This document shows, one piece after another, positions 1 through 6,664 of a stretch of 17,287 bases of DNA; within the stretch, counting starts at the first letter, position 1; every line of letters starts with the position of its first letter. This DNA is from Firmicutes bacterium UBA5559 (lineage in GTDB: Bacteria > Bacillota > Clostridia > Peptostreptococcales > Anaerovoracaceae), in assembly GCA_002425705.1 (NCBI GenBank), contig DIMT01000029.1, positions 10,532-27,818 of the forward strand, written 5' to 3'. Below the pieces are notes generated by a model. The model did no database searches. It saw only the letters and a list, made by a program, of their open reading frames with translations, and was not told the DNA's origin. The position numbers and the translations under genes are program-made.

Positions 1-946
1 TGATCATCTTCTTCTGGAAGGTATTGGTCAGCAGGGTACTGATGGCACCCAGTCCGAACATCAGTGGCACCGTGCCCAGACTGAAGAGGAACATGGACAA
101 GGCTCCTTCCACAGGATCACCGGTGGAGAGAGCGTATAGCTGCATAGCCTGAAGGGGTCCACAGGGCATCAGCCCATTAAGAAGGCCCACATAAAAAGGT
201 CTTTTTCCCTTCTTCTTTTCATGGATCTTACCCGCCAGGCTTCTGGGCATTCTCGGATTGAATCTTCGCAGCTCCGGAAAAATGTTCAGCATATTGAGGC
301 CCATGATAATCATGAAAATTCCGGCAACTATGACGACGATCCCCTTTAACCCTCCGGAAAAGCTGATTACTGAGCCGGCGGCTCCCACGATACCACCAAT
401 CACCGTATAGGATAACACTCTGCCTCCATTATACTGGAGGCTGGGCATCAGACTGGCAAACCTTCCTTTGCCCGGAGTCTCCAACTTCTGATAGGAAGCA
501 CACTGGGAGAGATTGATGCCACCGCACATGGCAACGCAATGGACAGAAGTAAGCAAGCCGATGAGAAACAGTAATCCAAACCCCATCCCGGCTTCCGCTT
601 CCGGGAAGGACTTAAAGATGGTAATTCCACCAATATGGTTGAAAAACATAAATACAGCCAGGATCATGATAATGACCCCTGCACCTCTCACCGCAAAGGA
701 CTCCTGAGCAGGGCTGTTTGCAGCATGGTTTACTTCATAACCTAACTCCATCAACCTCTTTTCAATTTTTTTCACCGGGAATGTTCCGTTATCCGTCGTG
801 ATTTTCAAACTGCCTGTTCCAAAATCGGCCTTAGCGCTGATCACTCCATCAATGGTTTTTAATCCCCGTTCAATTCTGTTCTCACAGCTGACACAGGTCA
901 TCCCTCTGATTTTCAGGGTATAGGTTTTGATTTTTTCTTCTTTCAT
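1..946 (-). CDS. HMA domain - TauE/SafE (UreH-like) transmembrane fusion protein, 3' end outside window
   Basis: This frame runs open from an ATG at 946 to the window edge (315 complete codons, no stop), so the C-terminus is missing. Residues 1 to about 75 form a heavy-metal-associated domain with the metal-binding motif GMTCVSC (Cys18, Cys21). From about residue 88 there are several hydrophobic spans carrying the signatures VHCVAMCGG and LMPCGPLQ of the sulfite exporter TauE/SafE, UreH/DsbD_2-like family. Known relatives with this fusion are thought to act in copper or other metal handling, or in thiol/cytochrome maturation. The start is supported by GGTGGAG six bases upstream of the ATG. 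It stands alone, separated by a terminator from the gene group at 1103-4409. Metal transport or trafficking is inferred from the domains; the substrate is unknown. Many relatives carry a further C-terminal domain, which cannot be checked here. Confidence 0.85.
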   Translation of the reverse strand, partial: MKEEKIKTYTLKIRGMTCVSCENRIERGLKTIDGVISAKADFGTGSLKITTDNGTFPVKKIEKRLMELGYEVNHAANSPAQESFAVRGAGVIIMILAVFMFFNHIGGITIFKSFPEAEAGMGFGLLFLIGLLTSVHCVAMCGGINLSQCASYQKLETPGKGRFASLMPSLQYNGGRVLSYTVIGGIVGAAGSVISFSGGLKGIVVIVAGIFMIIMGLNMLNIFPELRRFNPRMPRSLAGKIHEKKKGKRPFYVGLLNGLMPCGPLQAMQLYALSTGDPVEGALSMFLFSLGTVPLMFGLGAISTLLTNTFQKKMI

Positions 947-993
947 CTATTACTCCACCGCCTCTGATTTGATGTTTTTGTAACTTTAGTATC

Positions 994-1027
994 ATCATAG
1001 GGATTTGTTATGTAGATTTTATGTAGA
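994..1027 (-). promoter_or_regulatory. Candidate promoter with 11-bp-phased direct repeat upstream of the HMA-TauE/SafE gene
   Basis: TTATGTAGA (plus-strand reading) occurs at 1008-1016 and again at 1019-1027, an exact 9-base direct repeat with an 11-bp period, about one helical turn. On the minus strand a TATGAT -10-like hexamer lies at 999-994. At 17 bases spacing the -35 position (1022-1017) holds only ATAAAA and falls inside the repeats. Phased direct repeats over a poor -35 are the usual layout for an OmpR/PhoB-type activator site. The identity of any regulator is unknown. Confidence 0.35.
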
Positions 1028-1053
1028 AAAATCTCCTGAGTCTTTTTTTGCAT

Positions 1054-1083
1054 AAAAAAAGACCGGATAAAGTTATCCGATCT
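1054..1083 (-). terminator. Rho-independent terminator of the methyltransferase operon
   Basis: A perfect 7-bp stem (CGGATAA 1064-1070 with TTATCCG 1073-1079, 2-base loop) is extended by three further pairs across one mismatch. It is followed on the minus strand by seven T residues (A7 at 1054-1060). It lies 20 bases beyond the stop codon of the methyltransferase gene. Confidence 0.8.
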
Positions 1084-1102
1084 CGATAATACTGGATTTA
1101 GT

Positions 1103-1861
1103 TTAACGCTGAGCAATCACCAGCATCTCATAATCCTCTGTTTTAAGGGTATCTTTCCGGGAATAAGCCCCCAAGGCAGCGCCGAAAATGTCGATGGTTT
1201 TAAATCCTAATGATTTCAGGAGCCACGTGATTTCACTGGGCAAATAATACCGCTCATTGCACTGCAGCTCCAGTTCTCTTCCGTCATCATCGGTGAAGGT
1301 CGTCACATTCCGATCCCGCATGGTCATCAGGTCAAAGGTTTCGCTCAAGTATCTGGCCCCTTCATCTTCCTCCCTGTCATGAAATTCATTGATGGAATGA
1401 AAAAGAGGAAACAGACCGTTGAGGGTTGTAAAGATGAACTTGCCATGATCCTCCAATGCTTCGGAAGCATTTTTCAGAATCTCAAAATTCATTTCGTCGG
1501 TTTCCATCAAAGGAAATCCGCCTTCACAGAGCATGATAACCACATCAAATTCCTTTTTGAAGGGAAGGTTTCTGGCATCCTGCCGCAAAAAAGGGATCGA
1601 AAGACCTTCCTTTTCCGCCTTTTCCCTGGCCCTTTTCAGCTGCCCTTCTGATAAGTCAATACCAGTCACCTGGTATCCCCGTTTGGTCAGTTCGATAGCA
1701 TGGCGCCCGGTCCCGCAACCGATATCCAAGATTTTCTTCGATCGGTCGTGGTTCAGTTCCTTTTCAATAAAGTCGCATTCCCCCAGGGTTCCCTGAACAA
1801 ATATCTCCTTATCGTATTGATTCCCGTAATTGTCAAAGAGTTCTTCATACCATTGTTTCAT
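1103..1861 (-). CDS. Class I SAM-dependent methyltransferase
   Basis: A 252-aa protein with the class I (Rossmann) methyltransferase motif I at residues 44-58 (ILDIGCGTGRHAIEL). Motif II follows as VTGIDLS, and there is a post-motif LRQDARNLPF with the acidic adenosine-contacting Asp. It matches the general methyltransf_25/11 type; nothing visible fixes the acceptor substrate. The start at 1861 is supported by GGAG eight bases upstream. It is the last gene of a group with the 4Fe-4S protein just upstream (4-base gap, stop at 1866) and ends at the hairpin at 1054-1083. No truncation or frameshift is seen. The methyltransferase fold is certain; any specific role (small molecule, tRNA or other) would be a guess. 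Confidence 0.9.
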   Translation of the reverse strand: MKQWYEELFDNYGNQYDKEIFVQGTLGECDFIEKELNHDRSKKILDIGCGTGRHAIELTKRGYQVTGIDLSEGQLKRAREKAEKEGLSIPFLRQDARNLPFKKEFDVVIMLCEGGFPLMETDEMNFEILKNASEALEDHGKFIFTTLNGLFPLFHSINEFHDREEDEGARYLSETFDLMTMRDRNVTTFTDDDGRELELQCNERYYLPSEITWLLKSLGFKTIDIFGAALGAYSRKDTLKTEDYEMLVIAQR

Positions 1862-1865
1862 TGTA

Positions 1866-2702
1866 TCATCTCCATTTCCAGAAAGCGCAGGGTGAACCGG
1901 TCACGCACTTGCCACAGACATCGCTGCCGACGCTGTTGGCAGCATCACCGGCTTCCTCCCGATAGGAGCTGCCGAAATTGGTGTAAATAGCAGCATTCTC
2001 CTGGCACAATTCATAACAAGTGTATCGATTAAAATCTGAAATAGTCAAAGCCCCTGTCGGGCAGTTGCGAACACAAATCCCGCAGCTACCGTTTTTCTTG
2101 TAAAGGCAAAGTTCTTCCTCCATAGGCTGATCCGGCTCCATGGGCAGGTTCGTCACAACCGTAGAATATCGGCCGCAGCATCCGCTTTTGGTAATCAGCA
2201 TGTTGTTGATTCCGAAGGTCCCCAGACCAGCTGCATAGCCAAAGTGGCGCTGGGACCAGTTGCTGATCAGTTTTTCCTGGTTAAAGGTGGAAGCCTCCTT
2301 TGAAACGGCTCCTTTAAAACCCAATCCTTCCAGAAAGCCGATCAGGTGCTGATTCAGTATACCAAACATAGCATTGGTCTCTTCATAGCTTTCAGCCCAC
2401 AAAGGAGCAGCCATCCGCCCGTATTCGGCATTGACTTTTGCCAGTTCCCTGGTAAAGGGCACGTAATAGGCGATGACGATGGAAGCATCTGGTAGAACCT
2501 CGCTGGGCAACTGATGAGAAGAGGAGATGACTTCCTTCAGAGAAAGGATGAAGGGGTGGCGGGCATCCCCGAATCCCACCAGAGGAGTCCCCCATTTGGT
2601 ATTGATGCCGGGCTTTTCTTCATATTTCTTGACAAATTCAATTATTTCGTTTCTGATTGCTTCCTTCATTTCGTTCATTTCCATGCTATTTTTTAAATCC
2701 AT
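1866..2702 (-). CDS. QueG-like (epoxyqueuosine reductase-related) 4Fe-4S protein, short form
   Basis: A 278-aa protein from the ATG at 2702. The frame stays open up to 2780, but that longer start would overlap the glycosylase gene. Starts at 2684 and 2678 are also possible, since the ribosome site is weak (GGAG 13 bases before 2702). The central motif RHFGYAAGLGTFGINN and the C-terminal CGICVRNCPTGAL 4Fe-4S signature match the family commonly annotated as epoxyqueuosine reductase. A second Cys set follows (CYELC, then CGKCVTGSPC near the C-terminus), enough for a second cluster. It is much shorter than genuine QueG (about 380 aa) and lacks the C-terminal HEAT-like part, so tRNA queuosine synthesis is doubtful. 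An iron-sulfur oxidoreductase of unknown substrate is safer. It lies in an apparent operon between the DNA glycosylase and methyltransferase genes. Confidence 0.8.
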   Translation of the reverse strand: MDLKNSMEMNEMKEAIRNEIIEFVKKYEEKPGINTKWGTPLVGFGDARHPFILSLKEVISSSHQLPSEVLPDASIVIAYYVPFTRELAKVNAEYGRMAAPLWAESYEETNAMFGILNQHLIGFLEGLGFKGAVSKEASTFNQEKLISNWSQRHFGYAAGLGTFGINNMLITKSGCCGRYSTVVTNLPMEPDQPMEEELCLYKKNGSCGICVRNCPTGALTISDFNRYTCYELCQENAAIYTNFGSSYREEAGDAANSVGSDVCGKCVTGSPCAFWKWR

Positions 2703-2734
2703 CACTGCTCTGCTTCTCCATATCCTTGTTGCTG

Positions 2735-3367
2735 CTATTGTGCTGAAATGTATGGGTTCCCTTTGATGTAAAATCGCCAAAGGTAATCCCGTGCTTCCTC
2801 GGCATAATCAATGCCGATGCGAGTTGTTTCATGGATCTGAAAAGAATCATAACTCTGCCCCCCTATCGGCACGTCAGGCTCCTCTATAAACAAATGCTTT
2901 CCTCGAAGATCCTCTCCGTTCAGGCTTCGGTTGATGGCCAGTGCATGGCATAGCTTTCCGGGACCGTTGGCCAGATTTTTCCGCTGACTTTTAGACAACT
3001 GATCCAAGGGCTTTTTAAAACGGTGAAGTGCCATTTCTTCCAGCCCTTCCAGAGGTTCCAGGGCACGAATCAGTACCGCCTGCGGGTCCCCGTCCGCTCC
3101 TGTCACGACGTTAAGGCAATGGTGAAGCCCATAAATCAAATAGATGTAGGCGTGGCCAGGAGCACCGTACATGACTTCCACCCGGGGGGTCCTTTTACCA
3201 CCATAAGAATGGGCGGCTTTGTCGATGATGCCCATGTAGGCTTCCGTTTCCACGATTCGGGCAGTCAGACGCTTCCCGTTCGTTTCATGAACCAGCGTCT
3301 TTCCCAGCAGTTCTTTGGCTACGATCAAGGCATCCCGGTTATAAAAATCTGTTTGTAATGTATTCAT
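2735..3367 (-). CDS. DNA-3-methyladenine glycosylase, AAG/MPG family
   Basis: A 210-aa protein matching the alkyladenine DNA glycosylase family throughout. RIVETEAYMG at residues 38-46 carries the catalytic Glu42 and Tyr44, equivalent to human AAG Glu125 and Tyr127. It is followed by AAHSYGGKRTPR, VMYGAPGHAYIYLIYG and LIRALEPLEG, and its length is normal for bacterial members. The family removes 3-methyladenine, hypoxanthine and related damaged bases in base-excision repair in the cytoplasm. The start at 3367 has an AGAAAGAG-type weak ribosome site. The gene lies 20 bases downstream of the small membrane protein gene and about 30 bases upstream of the QueG-like gene, so it is probably co-transcribed with both. 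No oddities are seen in the active site. Confidence 0.95.
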   Translation of the reverse strand: MNTLQTDFYNRDALIVAKELLGKTLVHETNGKRLTARIVETEAYMGIIDKAAHSYGGKRTPRVEVMYGAPGHAYIYLIYGLHHCLNVVTGADGDPQAVLIRALEPLEGLEEMALHRFKKPLDQLSKSQRKNLANGPGKLCHALAINRSLNGEDLRGKHLFIEEPDVPIGGQSYDSFQIHETTRIGIDYAEEARDYLWRFYIKGNPYISAQ

Positions 3368-3387
3368 TAATCTCTTTCTGTTGCTTT

Positions 3388-3525
3388 CTATTTTCCTAAT
3401 AGCTCCAGTGCCAGTATGGCCAGCACGACTCCAATGCTGAACAGTACCAGCAACCAGCGACCTCTGTTTTTATTATCTCCACCATTTTTATCATTGATGT
3501 CATTCAGATTCTGATTTTTATTCAT
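3388..3525 (-). CDS. Small single-span membrane protein (45 aa), unrecognised
   Basis: A short ORF of 45 codons plus stop (TAG), starting with ATG at 3525 and preceded by AGG and GGGA-type purine-rich bases. The first 23 residues are rich in Asn, Asp and Lys (polar, basic-flanked). Residues 24-43 (from WLLVLFSIG onward) form one clear hydrophobic span ending in ELLGK. It fits exactly between the metallopeptidase gene (20-base gap) and the glycosylase gene (20-base gap), and this even spacing argues that it is a real translated gene in the operon. No family is recognised. A membrane-anchored accessory peptide is possible, but no function can be assigned. Confidence 0.65.
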   Translation of the reverse strand: MNKNQNLNDINDKNGGDNKNRGRWLLVLFSIGVVLAILALELLGK

Positions 3526-3545
3526 ATATTTCCCATACCTCTCGC

Positions 3546-4409
3546 TTATAGTTCATTTTCACTTAGGTTAAAGGTGTCCCACTGATCCAGGTCCCCTTCC
3601 TGATAGCCCTTCATGAACCAGTCCATCCGTTGCTCCGATGTTCCATGAGTAAAACTGTCCGGCACCACATAACCCTGGGTCTGCTTCTGAATCCGGTCGT
3701 CCCCTACAGCACTGGCAGCGTTGAGAGCTTCCTGTATGTCCCCCTCATCCAGCAGGTCCATATTTTCTGCATAGTGGGCCCAGACCCCGGCCAAATAGTC
3801 GGCCTGGAGCTCCAGCCGGACCGTCAGCTGATTAAATTCGGTTTGACTCATCTGCCCTCTCAAATCGCTGTATTCGTCCATGATGCCCAGTTGATTCTGA
3901 ACGTGATGGCCCACCTCATGGGCAATCACATAGGCCATGGCAAAGTCGCCGGGGGCATTGAAAAAGGTCTGGAGCTGTTCGTAAAAGCTGAGGTCGATAT
4001 ATACTTTGTTGTCCCCGGGGCAGTAAAAGGGTCCCGTGGAGGATCCCGCATTGCCGCAGGCCGACTGAACATATCCGGAATAAAGGACCAGCACTGGTTC
4101 TTCGTAGTCCCGGTTCAGATCAGCAAATATATCCTGCCAAACATATTCGGTATCAGCAAGGACGACGGAAACAAATTCCGCCAGTTCTTCTTCCTCTGCG
4201 GTCTGCTCATAAGAGCCTCCGTCTCCCGGATTCATCATCTGGGCTTGATTCAGGATCTGGCCCAAATCTCCTCCACCAAAGAGCAGATAGACGATGAGAA
4301 CGAGGATTCCCAATCCTCCTCCCAGGGCACCTTTGCCTCCCAAGCCAAAACCACCGCTGCCTCTTCGATCCTCCACATTGGAGCTCCGGGCCCTACCTTT
4401 CCATTTCAT
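3546..4409 (-). CDS. Neutral zinc metallopeptidase, YpfJ / Zn_peptidase (PF04228-type)
   Basis: A 287-aa protein with the family layout. It has a short basic, Gly-rich N-terminus (MKWKGRARSS...GGFGLGGK), one transmembrane span at about residues 31-45, a low-complexity linker and a zinc protease-like domain. The zincin motif HEVGH is at residues 164-168 (His164, Glu165, His168), and Glu200 in LELQADYLAG is the likely third zinc ligand. Cys118 and Cys130 flank the SACGNAGSSTGPFYCPGD segment typical of the family. The catalytic domain is expected outside the membrane; its natural substrate is unknown. The start has GGGAGG about 8 bases upstream. It is the first gene of the probable five-gene operon running to 1103, with a promoter-like TATAAT at 4474-4469. 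Confidence 0.93.
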   Translation of the reverse strand: MKWKGRARSSNVEDRRGSGGFGLGGKGALGGGLGILVLIVYLLFGGGDLGQILNQAQMMNPGDGGSYEQTAEEEELAEFVSVVLADTEYVWQDIFADLNRDYEEPVLVLYSGYVQSACGNAGSSTGPFYCPGDNKVYIDLSFYEQLQTFFNAPGDFAMAYVIAHEVGHHVQNQLGIMDEYSDLRGQMSQTEFNQLTVRLELQADYLAGVWAHYAENMDLLDEGDIQEALNAASAVGDDRIQKQTQGYVVPDSFTHGTSEQRMDWFMKGYQEGDLDQWDTFNLSENEL

Positions 4410-4468
4410 GGCTTTGTCCTCCCAGTTATCCTATCTCAATTATGGTGTTTATGGTTTCCTATGGTAAC

Positions 4469-4497
4469 ATTATACCTCTTATTTCTCAGATGGTCAT
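4469..4497 (-). promoter_or_regulatory. Sigma-A-type promoter for the metallopeptidase operon
   Basis: On the minus strand a perfect TATAAT lies at 4474-4469. Seventeen bases upstream is ATGACC (4497-4492), which matches TTGACA at 4 of 6 positions. Transcription would begin around 4462, about 50 bases before the metallopeptidase ATG at 4409. The element sits just downstream of the previous operon's terminator, as expected for a new transcription unit. Confidence 0.5.
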
Positions 4498-4511
4498 CCG
4501 GAACTTCACAG

Positions 4512-4542
4512 AAAAAGGCCGGACATTGCTGTCTGGCCTTTT
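4512..4542 (-). terminator. Rho-independent terminator of the marR-pirin-nitroreductase operon
   Basis: The stem pairs AAAAGGCC (4513-4520) and GAC (4522-4524) with GTC (4531-4533) and GGCCTTTT (4535-4542), around a 6-base loop and one mismatch. A tracts on one side and T tracts on the other make it potentially bidirectional. It lies 26 bases past the nitroreductase stop codon. Confidence 0.8.
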
Positions 4543-4568
4543 GTTATTTATGGATTCACTCATCCGTT

Positions 4569-5141
4569 TTATTTTAGGAAGCTGACCCGCTTGGAAATAT
4601 CCTCCTTGGGCTTGTCTTCCGGATGGGAGTTAATTCCCCCAAAAGGCATCTGAGCATTGAGGACATAATTCCCCGGCAGGTGAAGAAGTTTGCGAACAGC
4701 TTCATCGATTACCGGATTGTAGTGCTGCAAGGAAGCTCCCACTCCCAGCTCCTTCAGGCCGCTCCAGACGGAAATCTGCAGCATGGCGGAGGCTTGGGAA
4801 GCCCATTCCGGAAATTTAGTTGCATAGGAGGGGAACTGATCCTGCATGTGGTGGACGATATCCTGATCGTAAAAGTACAGAATGGTTCCGTAACCAGCCT
4901 TGAATCCATCGATTTTCTCTCTGGGTACTTTTCCTTCGAACACATTGTAAATGCTGTCCCACAGCCGGTCTTGCTCCTCACCGGTGACCACTACCACCCG
5001 GGAGCTCTTCATATTGAAGGCATCCGGTACCAGTTCGGTTGCCCTTTCTACCAGTTCCCGTACTTTTTCTTCGGCTACCGGCAGGTCCTTATTGATATCA
5101 TAATGGGTTCTTCTTTTTTCTAATGCGTCTAAAATTCTCAT
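4569..5141 (-). CDS. Nitroreductase family FMN-dependent oxidoreductase
   Basis: A 190-aa protein with nitroreductase-fold features. The N-terminal ALEKRRTHYDI is the FMN phosphate-binding RRS/RRT region (residues 6-17). It is followed by AFNMKSSRVVVVTGEE (residues 41-56), and the C-terminal half carries the ASAMLQISVWSGLKELGVGASLQHYNP helix region and PFGGI near the end. Members reduce nitro groups, quinones or other small acceptors with NAD(P)H in the cytoplasm; the substrate is not evident here. The start at 5141 is preceded by AAAGGAGAGAAAGTC, a good ribosome site. It follows the pirin gene by 51 bases. A TATAAT at 5179-5174 in the gap, beside a TGACT/AGTCA dyad at 5187-5199, could add an internal promoter, but its -35 is poor. 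The marR-pirin-nitroreductase order suggests a response to electrophilic or quinone-like compounds (inference). Confidence 0.88.
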   Translation of the reverse strand: MRILDALEKRRTHYDINKDLPVAEEKVRELVERATELVPDAFNMKSSRVVVVTGEEQDRLWDSIYNVFEGKVPREKIDGFKAGYGTILYFYDQDIVHHMQDQFPSYATKFPEWASQASAMLQISVWSGLKELGVGASLQHYNPVIDEAVRKLLHLPGNYVLNAQMPFGGINSHPEDKPKEDISKRVSFLK

Positions 5142-5192
5142 GACTTTCTCTCCTTTTGCTTCTTATTTTACTGATTATATCCTAATTGACTT

Positions 5193-6035
5193 TTAGTCAT
5201 ATTTCATCTGCTCTTTGATAAATGTTCCATTCCGTAGCTCCCGGAAGGCCAGATCCAGCTCTTCCCGAGTATTCATCACAATAGGTCCGCCCCCGGAAAC
5301 CAGTTCTCCCAGCCTGTCCGTACTGAGGAATAAAATATCGATGGGTTCTTCCAGGGCTTCCAGCTCCAGGGAATTGCCTTCACTCAGTTTGACAGCGGTC
5401 TTTTCACGAACCGTCTCCCCAGCTACCCGGGCATCCCCCGACAGCAAAAATACCATAACCGATTTATTTATTTCCGTATCCAATACTATGCTTCGGCCCG
5501 CCTCTAACTTGATGTGATAATAGTCCAAGGGCAGATGGTTTCCCTGAAATCCCTTCACCCCTTCGTAGCTCCCGCTGATGATTCGGACCGTTCCACCATC
5601 AACAGGTACCTCGGGAATCTGACCTTTTTTAATGCTGTGATAACCAGGAGGGGCCATTTTGGACTTCTGGGGCATGTTGAGCCAAAGCTGTACCCCCAGC
5701 ATCCGTTCGGAAGCCGGAAGCTTTTCCTCGTGCAGAATGCCGGATCCTGCTGTCATCCACTGAACCTCACCGTCGGATATGGTGTCCTGATTTCCCAGGC
5801 TGTCCCGGTGCATCATCTTTCCTTTGACAATCAGGCTTATGGTTTCAATGCCCCGATGAGGATGCATTGGGAAACCGGCGATGTATTGGCTGGGATCCGT
5901 ACTGTCAAAGGAGTCCAGCATCAGGATGGGATCATAAGCATCGACAGTGCCATGACCCAGTACTCTGACCAAGTGAACCCCGGCTCCGTCTACCGCCGGA
6001 GATCCCGTAACTTTCTGTTTAATACTTCTCTTCAT
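5193..6035 (-). CDS. Pirin family cupin protein (possible quercetinase-like)
   Basis: A 280-aa bicupin protein. With the ATG at 6035 the metal ligands read His58 and His60 (FPMHPHRGIET), His102 and Glu104 (GSGILHEE). These match human pirin His56, His58, His101 and Glu103 almost position for position. Bacterial pirins bind Fe or another metal; some have quercetin 2,3-dioxygenase activity and others act as redox-responsive partner proteins. The frame stays open to a TTG at 6050, but GGAGG at 6048-6044 sits eight bases before the ATG at 6035, so 6035 is preferred. The gene overlaps the 3' end of marR by 17 bases (translational coupling). It is probably under control of that MarR repressor. The real substrate is unknown. 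Confidence 0.93.
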   Translation of the reverse strand: MKRSIKQKVTGSPAVDGAGVHLVRVLGHGTVDAYDPILMLDSFDSTDPSQYIAGFPMHPHRGIETISLIVKGKMMHRDSLGNQDTISDGEVQWMTAGSGILHEEKLPASERMLGVQLWLNMPQKSKMAPPGYHSIKKGQIPEVPVDGGTVRIISGSYEGVKGFQGNHLPLDYYHIKLEAGRSIVLDTEINKSVMVFLLSGDARVAGETVREKTAVKLSEGNSLELEALEEPIDILFLSTDRLGELVSGGGPIVMNTREELDLAFRELRNGTFIKEQMKYD

Positions 6036-6453
6036 TTTGCGCTCCTCCAAATTTTTTAAAACACTGAATCAGGTTTTCCTGTTCCACATCGGTGAAGATG
6101 CCCAGCATCTCCCGGATAGCCCCCTCATTTTCCGGATAAACCTGGTCCATGAGTGCCCGCCCTTTTTCAGTGATATGAAGATAAAACCTTCTTCGATCCG
6201 CTTCATCCTGCTTTCGGACCAGAAGCCCTTCCTTTTCCAGGTTGCGGACGATGACAGGAATGGTTCCGCTGGTGCTGAGGATTTTCTCCTGTACTTCTCC
6301 GATGGTCAGGTCTCCCTTGTGATACAGGGCCTCCAATACACCGAATTGGGGAGTGGTCAATCCATAGTGATGGTGGATTTTCCCTGTGACACGATTGATG
6401 TGGTTCAGGGTGCGGCTGAGTCCGATAAAAACCTTAAGTTCCGATTCCCCCAT
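6019..6453 (-). CDS. MarR family transcriptional regulator
   Basis: A 144-aa protein with MarR architecture. It has N-terminal dimerisation helices, then the winged helix-turn-helix LTTPQFGVLEALYHKGDLTIGEVQEKI...SGTIPVIVRNLEKEGLL. The wing follows with the conserved Asp-Arg pattern (DEADRRRFYLHIT) and then a C-terminal dimerisation helix. An AGGAGG-type ribosome site (AAAAGGAGGTGCCCGT) precedes the ATG at 6453. It heads an operon with the pirin gene (17-base overlap) and the nitroreductase gene. Its promoter region carries repeated TAACTAG elements across the core promoter, so it is very likely an autorepressor of this three-gene operon. No reactive Cys resembling the OhrR sensing Cys stands out near the N-terminus, so ligand binding rather than peroxide sensing is more likely (inference). 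Confidence 0.93.
   Translation of the reverse strand: MGESELKVFIGLSRTLNHINRVTGKIHHHYGLTTPQFGVLEALYHKGDLTIGEVQEKILSTSGTIPVIVRNLEKEGLLVRKQDEADRRRFYLHITEKGRALMDQVYPENEGAIREMLGIFTDVEQENLIQCFKKFGGAQNEEKY
6044..6048 (-). promoter_or_regulatory. Ribosome binding site fixing the pirin start
   Basis: GGAGG on the minus strand, eight bases upstream of the ATG at 6035 and inside the last codons of marR. It supports 6035 over the TTG at 6050. Confidence 0.75.
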
Positions 6454-6488
6454 ACGGGCACCTCCTTTTCGAATTATTGCCTTATTAT

Positions 6489-6518
6489 CTCTAACTAGTT
6501 ATAATATACTCTAACTAG
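6489..6518. promoter_or_regulatory. Probable MarR operator (TAACTAG repeats) overlapping the marR promoter
   Basis: CTCTAACTAG occurs twice as an exact direct repeat (6489-6498 and 6509-6518), 20 bp apart. The first copy is part of a perfect 10-bp palindrome TAACTAGTTA (6492-6501), which gives an inverted pair CTAGTTA (6495-6501) / TAACTAG (6512-6518). One copy lies in the spacer of the promoter and the other just downstream of its -10, so occupancy would block RNA polymerase. Assignment to this MarR is by location. Confidence 0.65.
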
Positions 6519-6531
6519 AGGTATTTGTCAA
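6503..6531 (-). promoter_or_regulatory. Sigma-A promoter of the marR-pirin-nitroreductase operon
   Basis: On the minus strand a perfect TTGACA (6531-6526) is separated by exactly 17 bases from TATATT (6508-6503). This is a near-consensus vegetative promoter about 50 bases upstream of the marR start codon. Confidence 0.75.
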
Positions 6532-6561
6532 GGCACTTTTTTGTTTTTGCATCAGCTTTGC

Positions 6562-6599
6562 CATAGGTTTCCCTTATGCACATAGAATCTTCCTATAAT
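6562..6599 (+). promoter_or_regulatory. Candidate promoter and LysR-type box upstream of the redox module
   Basis: A TATAAT lies at 6594-6599, about 75 bases before the flavoprotein start, with no acceptable -35 at 16-18 bases. Upstream is an interrupted dyad CATA-N9-TATG (6562-6578) that contains the T-N11-A pattern (T6564, A6576) of LysR-type sites. A second dyad, TATG-CA-CATA (6575-6584), overlaps it. A -10 without a -35 and with an activator-like box around -35 fits regulation by the LysR protein encoded at 13109, but this is inference from short motifs. Confidence 0.35.
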
Positions 6600-6664
6600 G
6601 GGGAGGGTTGACCCTAATACCTTCCTGATATTAAGATTAATTGAGTGCATCACCGCTGCCCAAC

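Noticed and set aside
1041..1062. TCTTTTTTTGCATAAAAAAAGA self-complementary stretch as a separate element
   Set aside because: A low-complexity T/A tract pair next to the operon terminator. The T run on the plus side may add a weak reverse signal, but no gene ends there on the plus strand.
3630..4577. 315-codon open frame on the plus strand opposite the metallopeptidase gene
   Set aside because: It is antisense to a clear Zn_peptidase gene with an intact HEVGH motif, shows no family features and has no ribosome site; a shadow frame.
6608..6641. TTGACC at 6608-6613 as -35 of a second flavoprotein promoter
   Set aside because: No acceptable -10 at 16-18 bases; TTAAGA at the right distance matches poorly.
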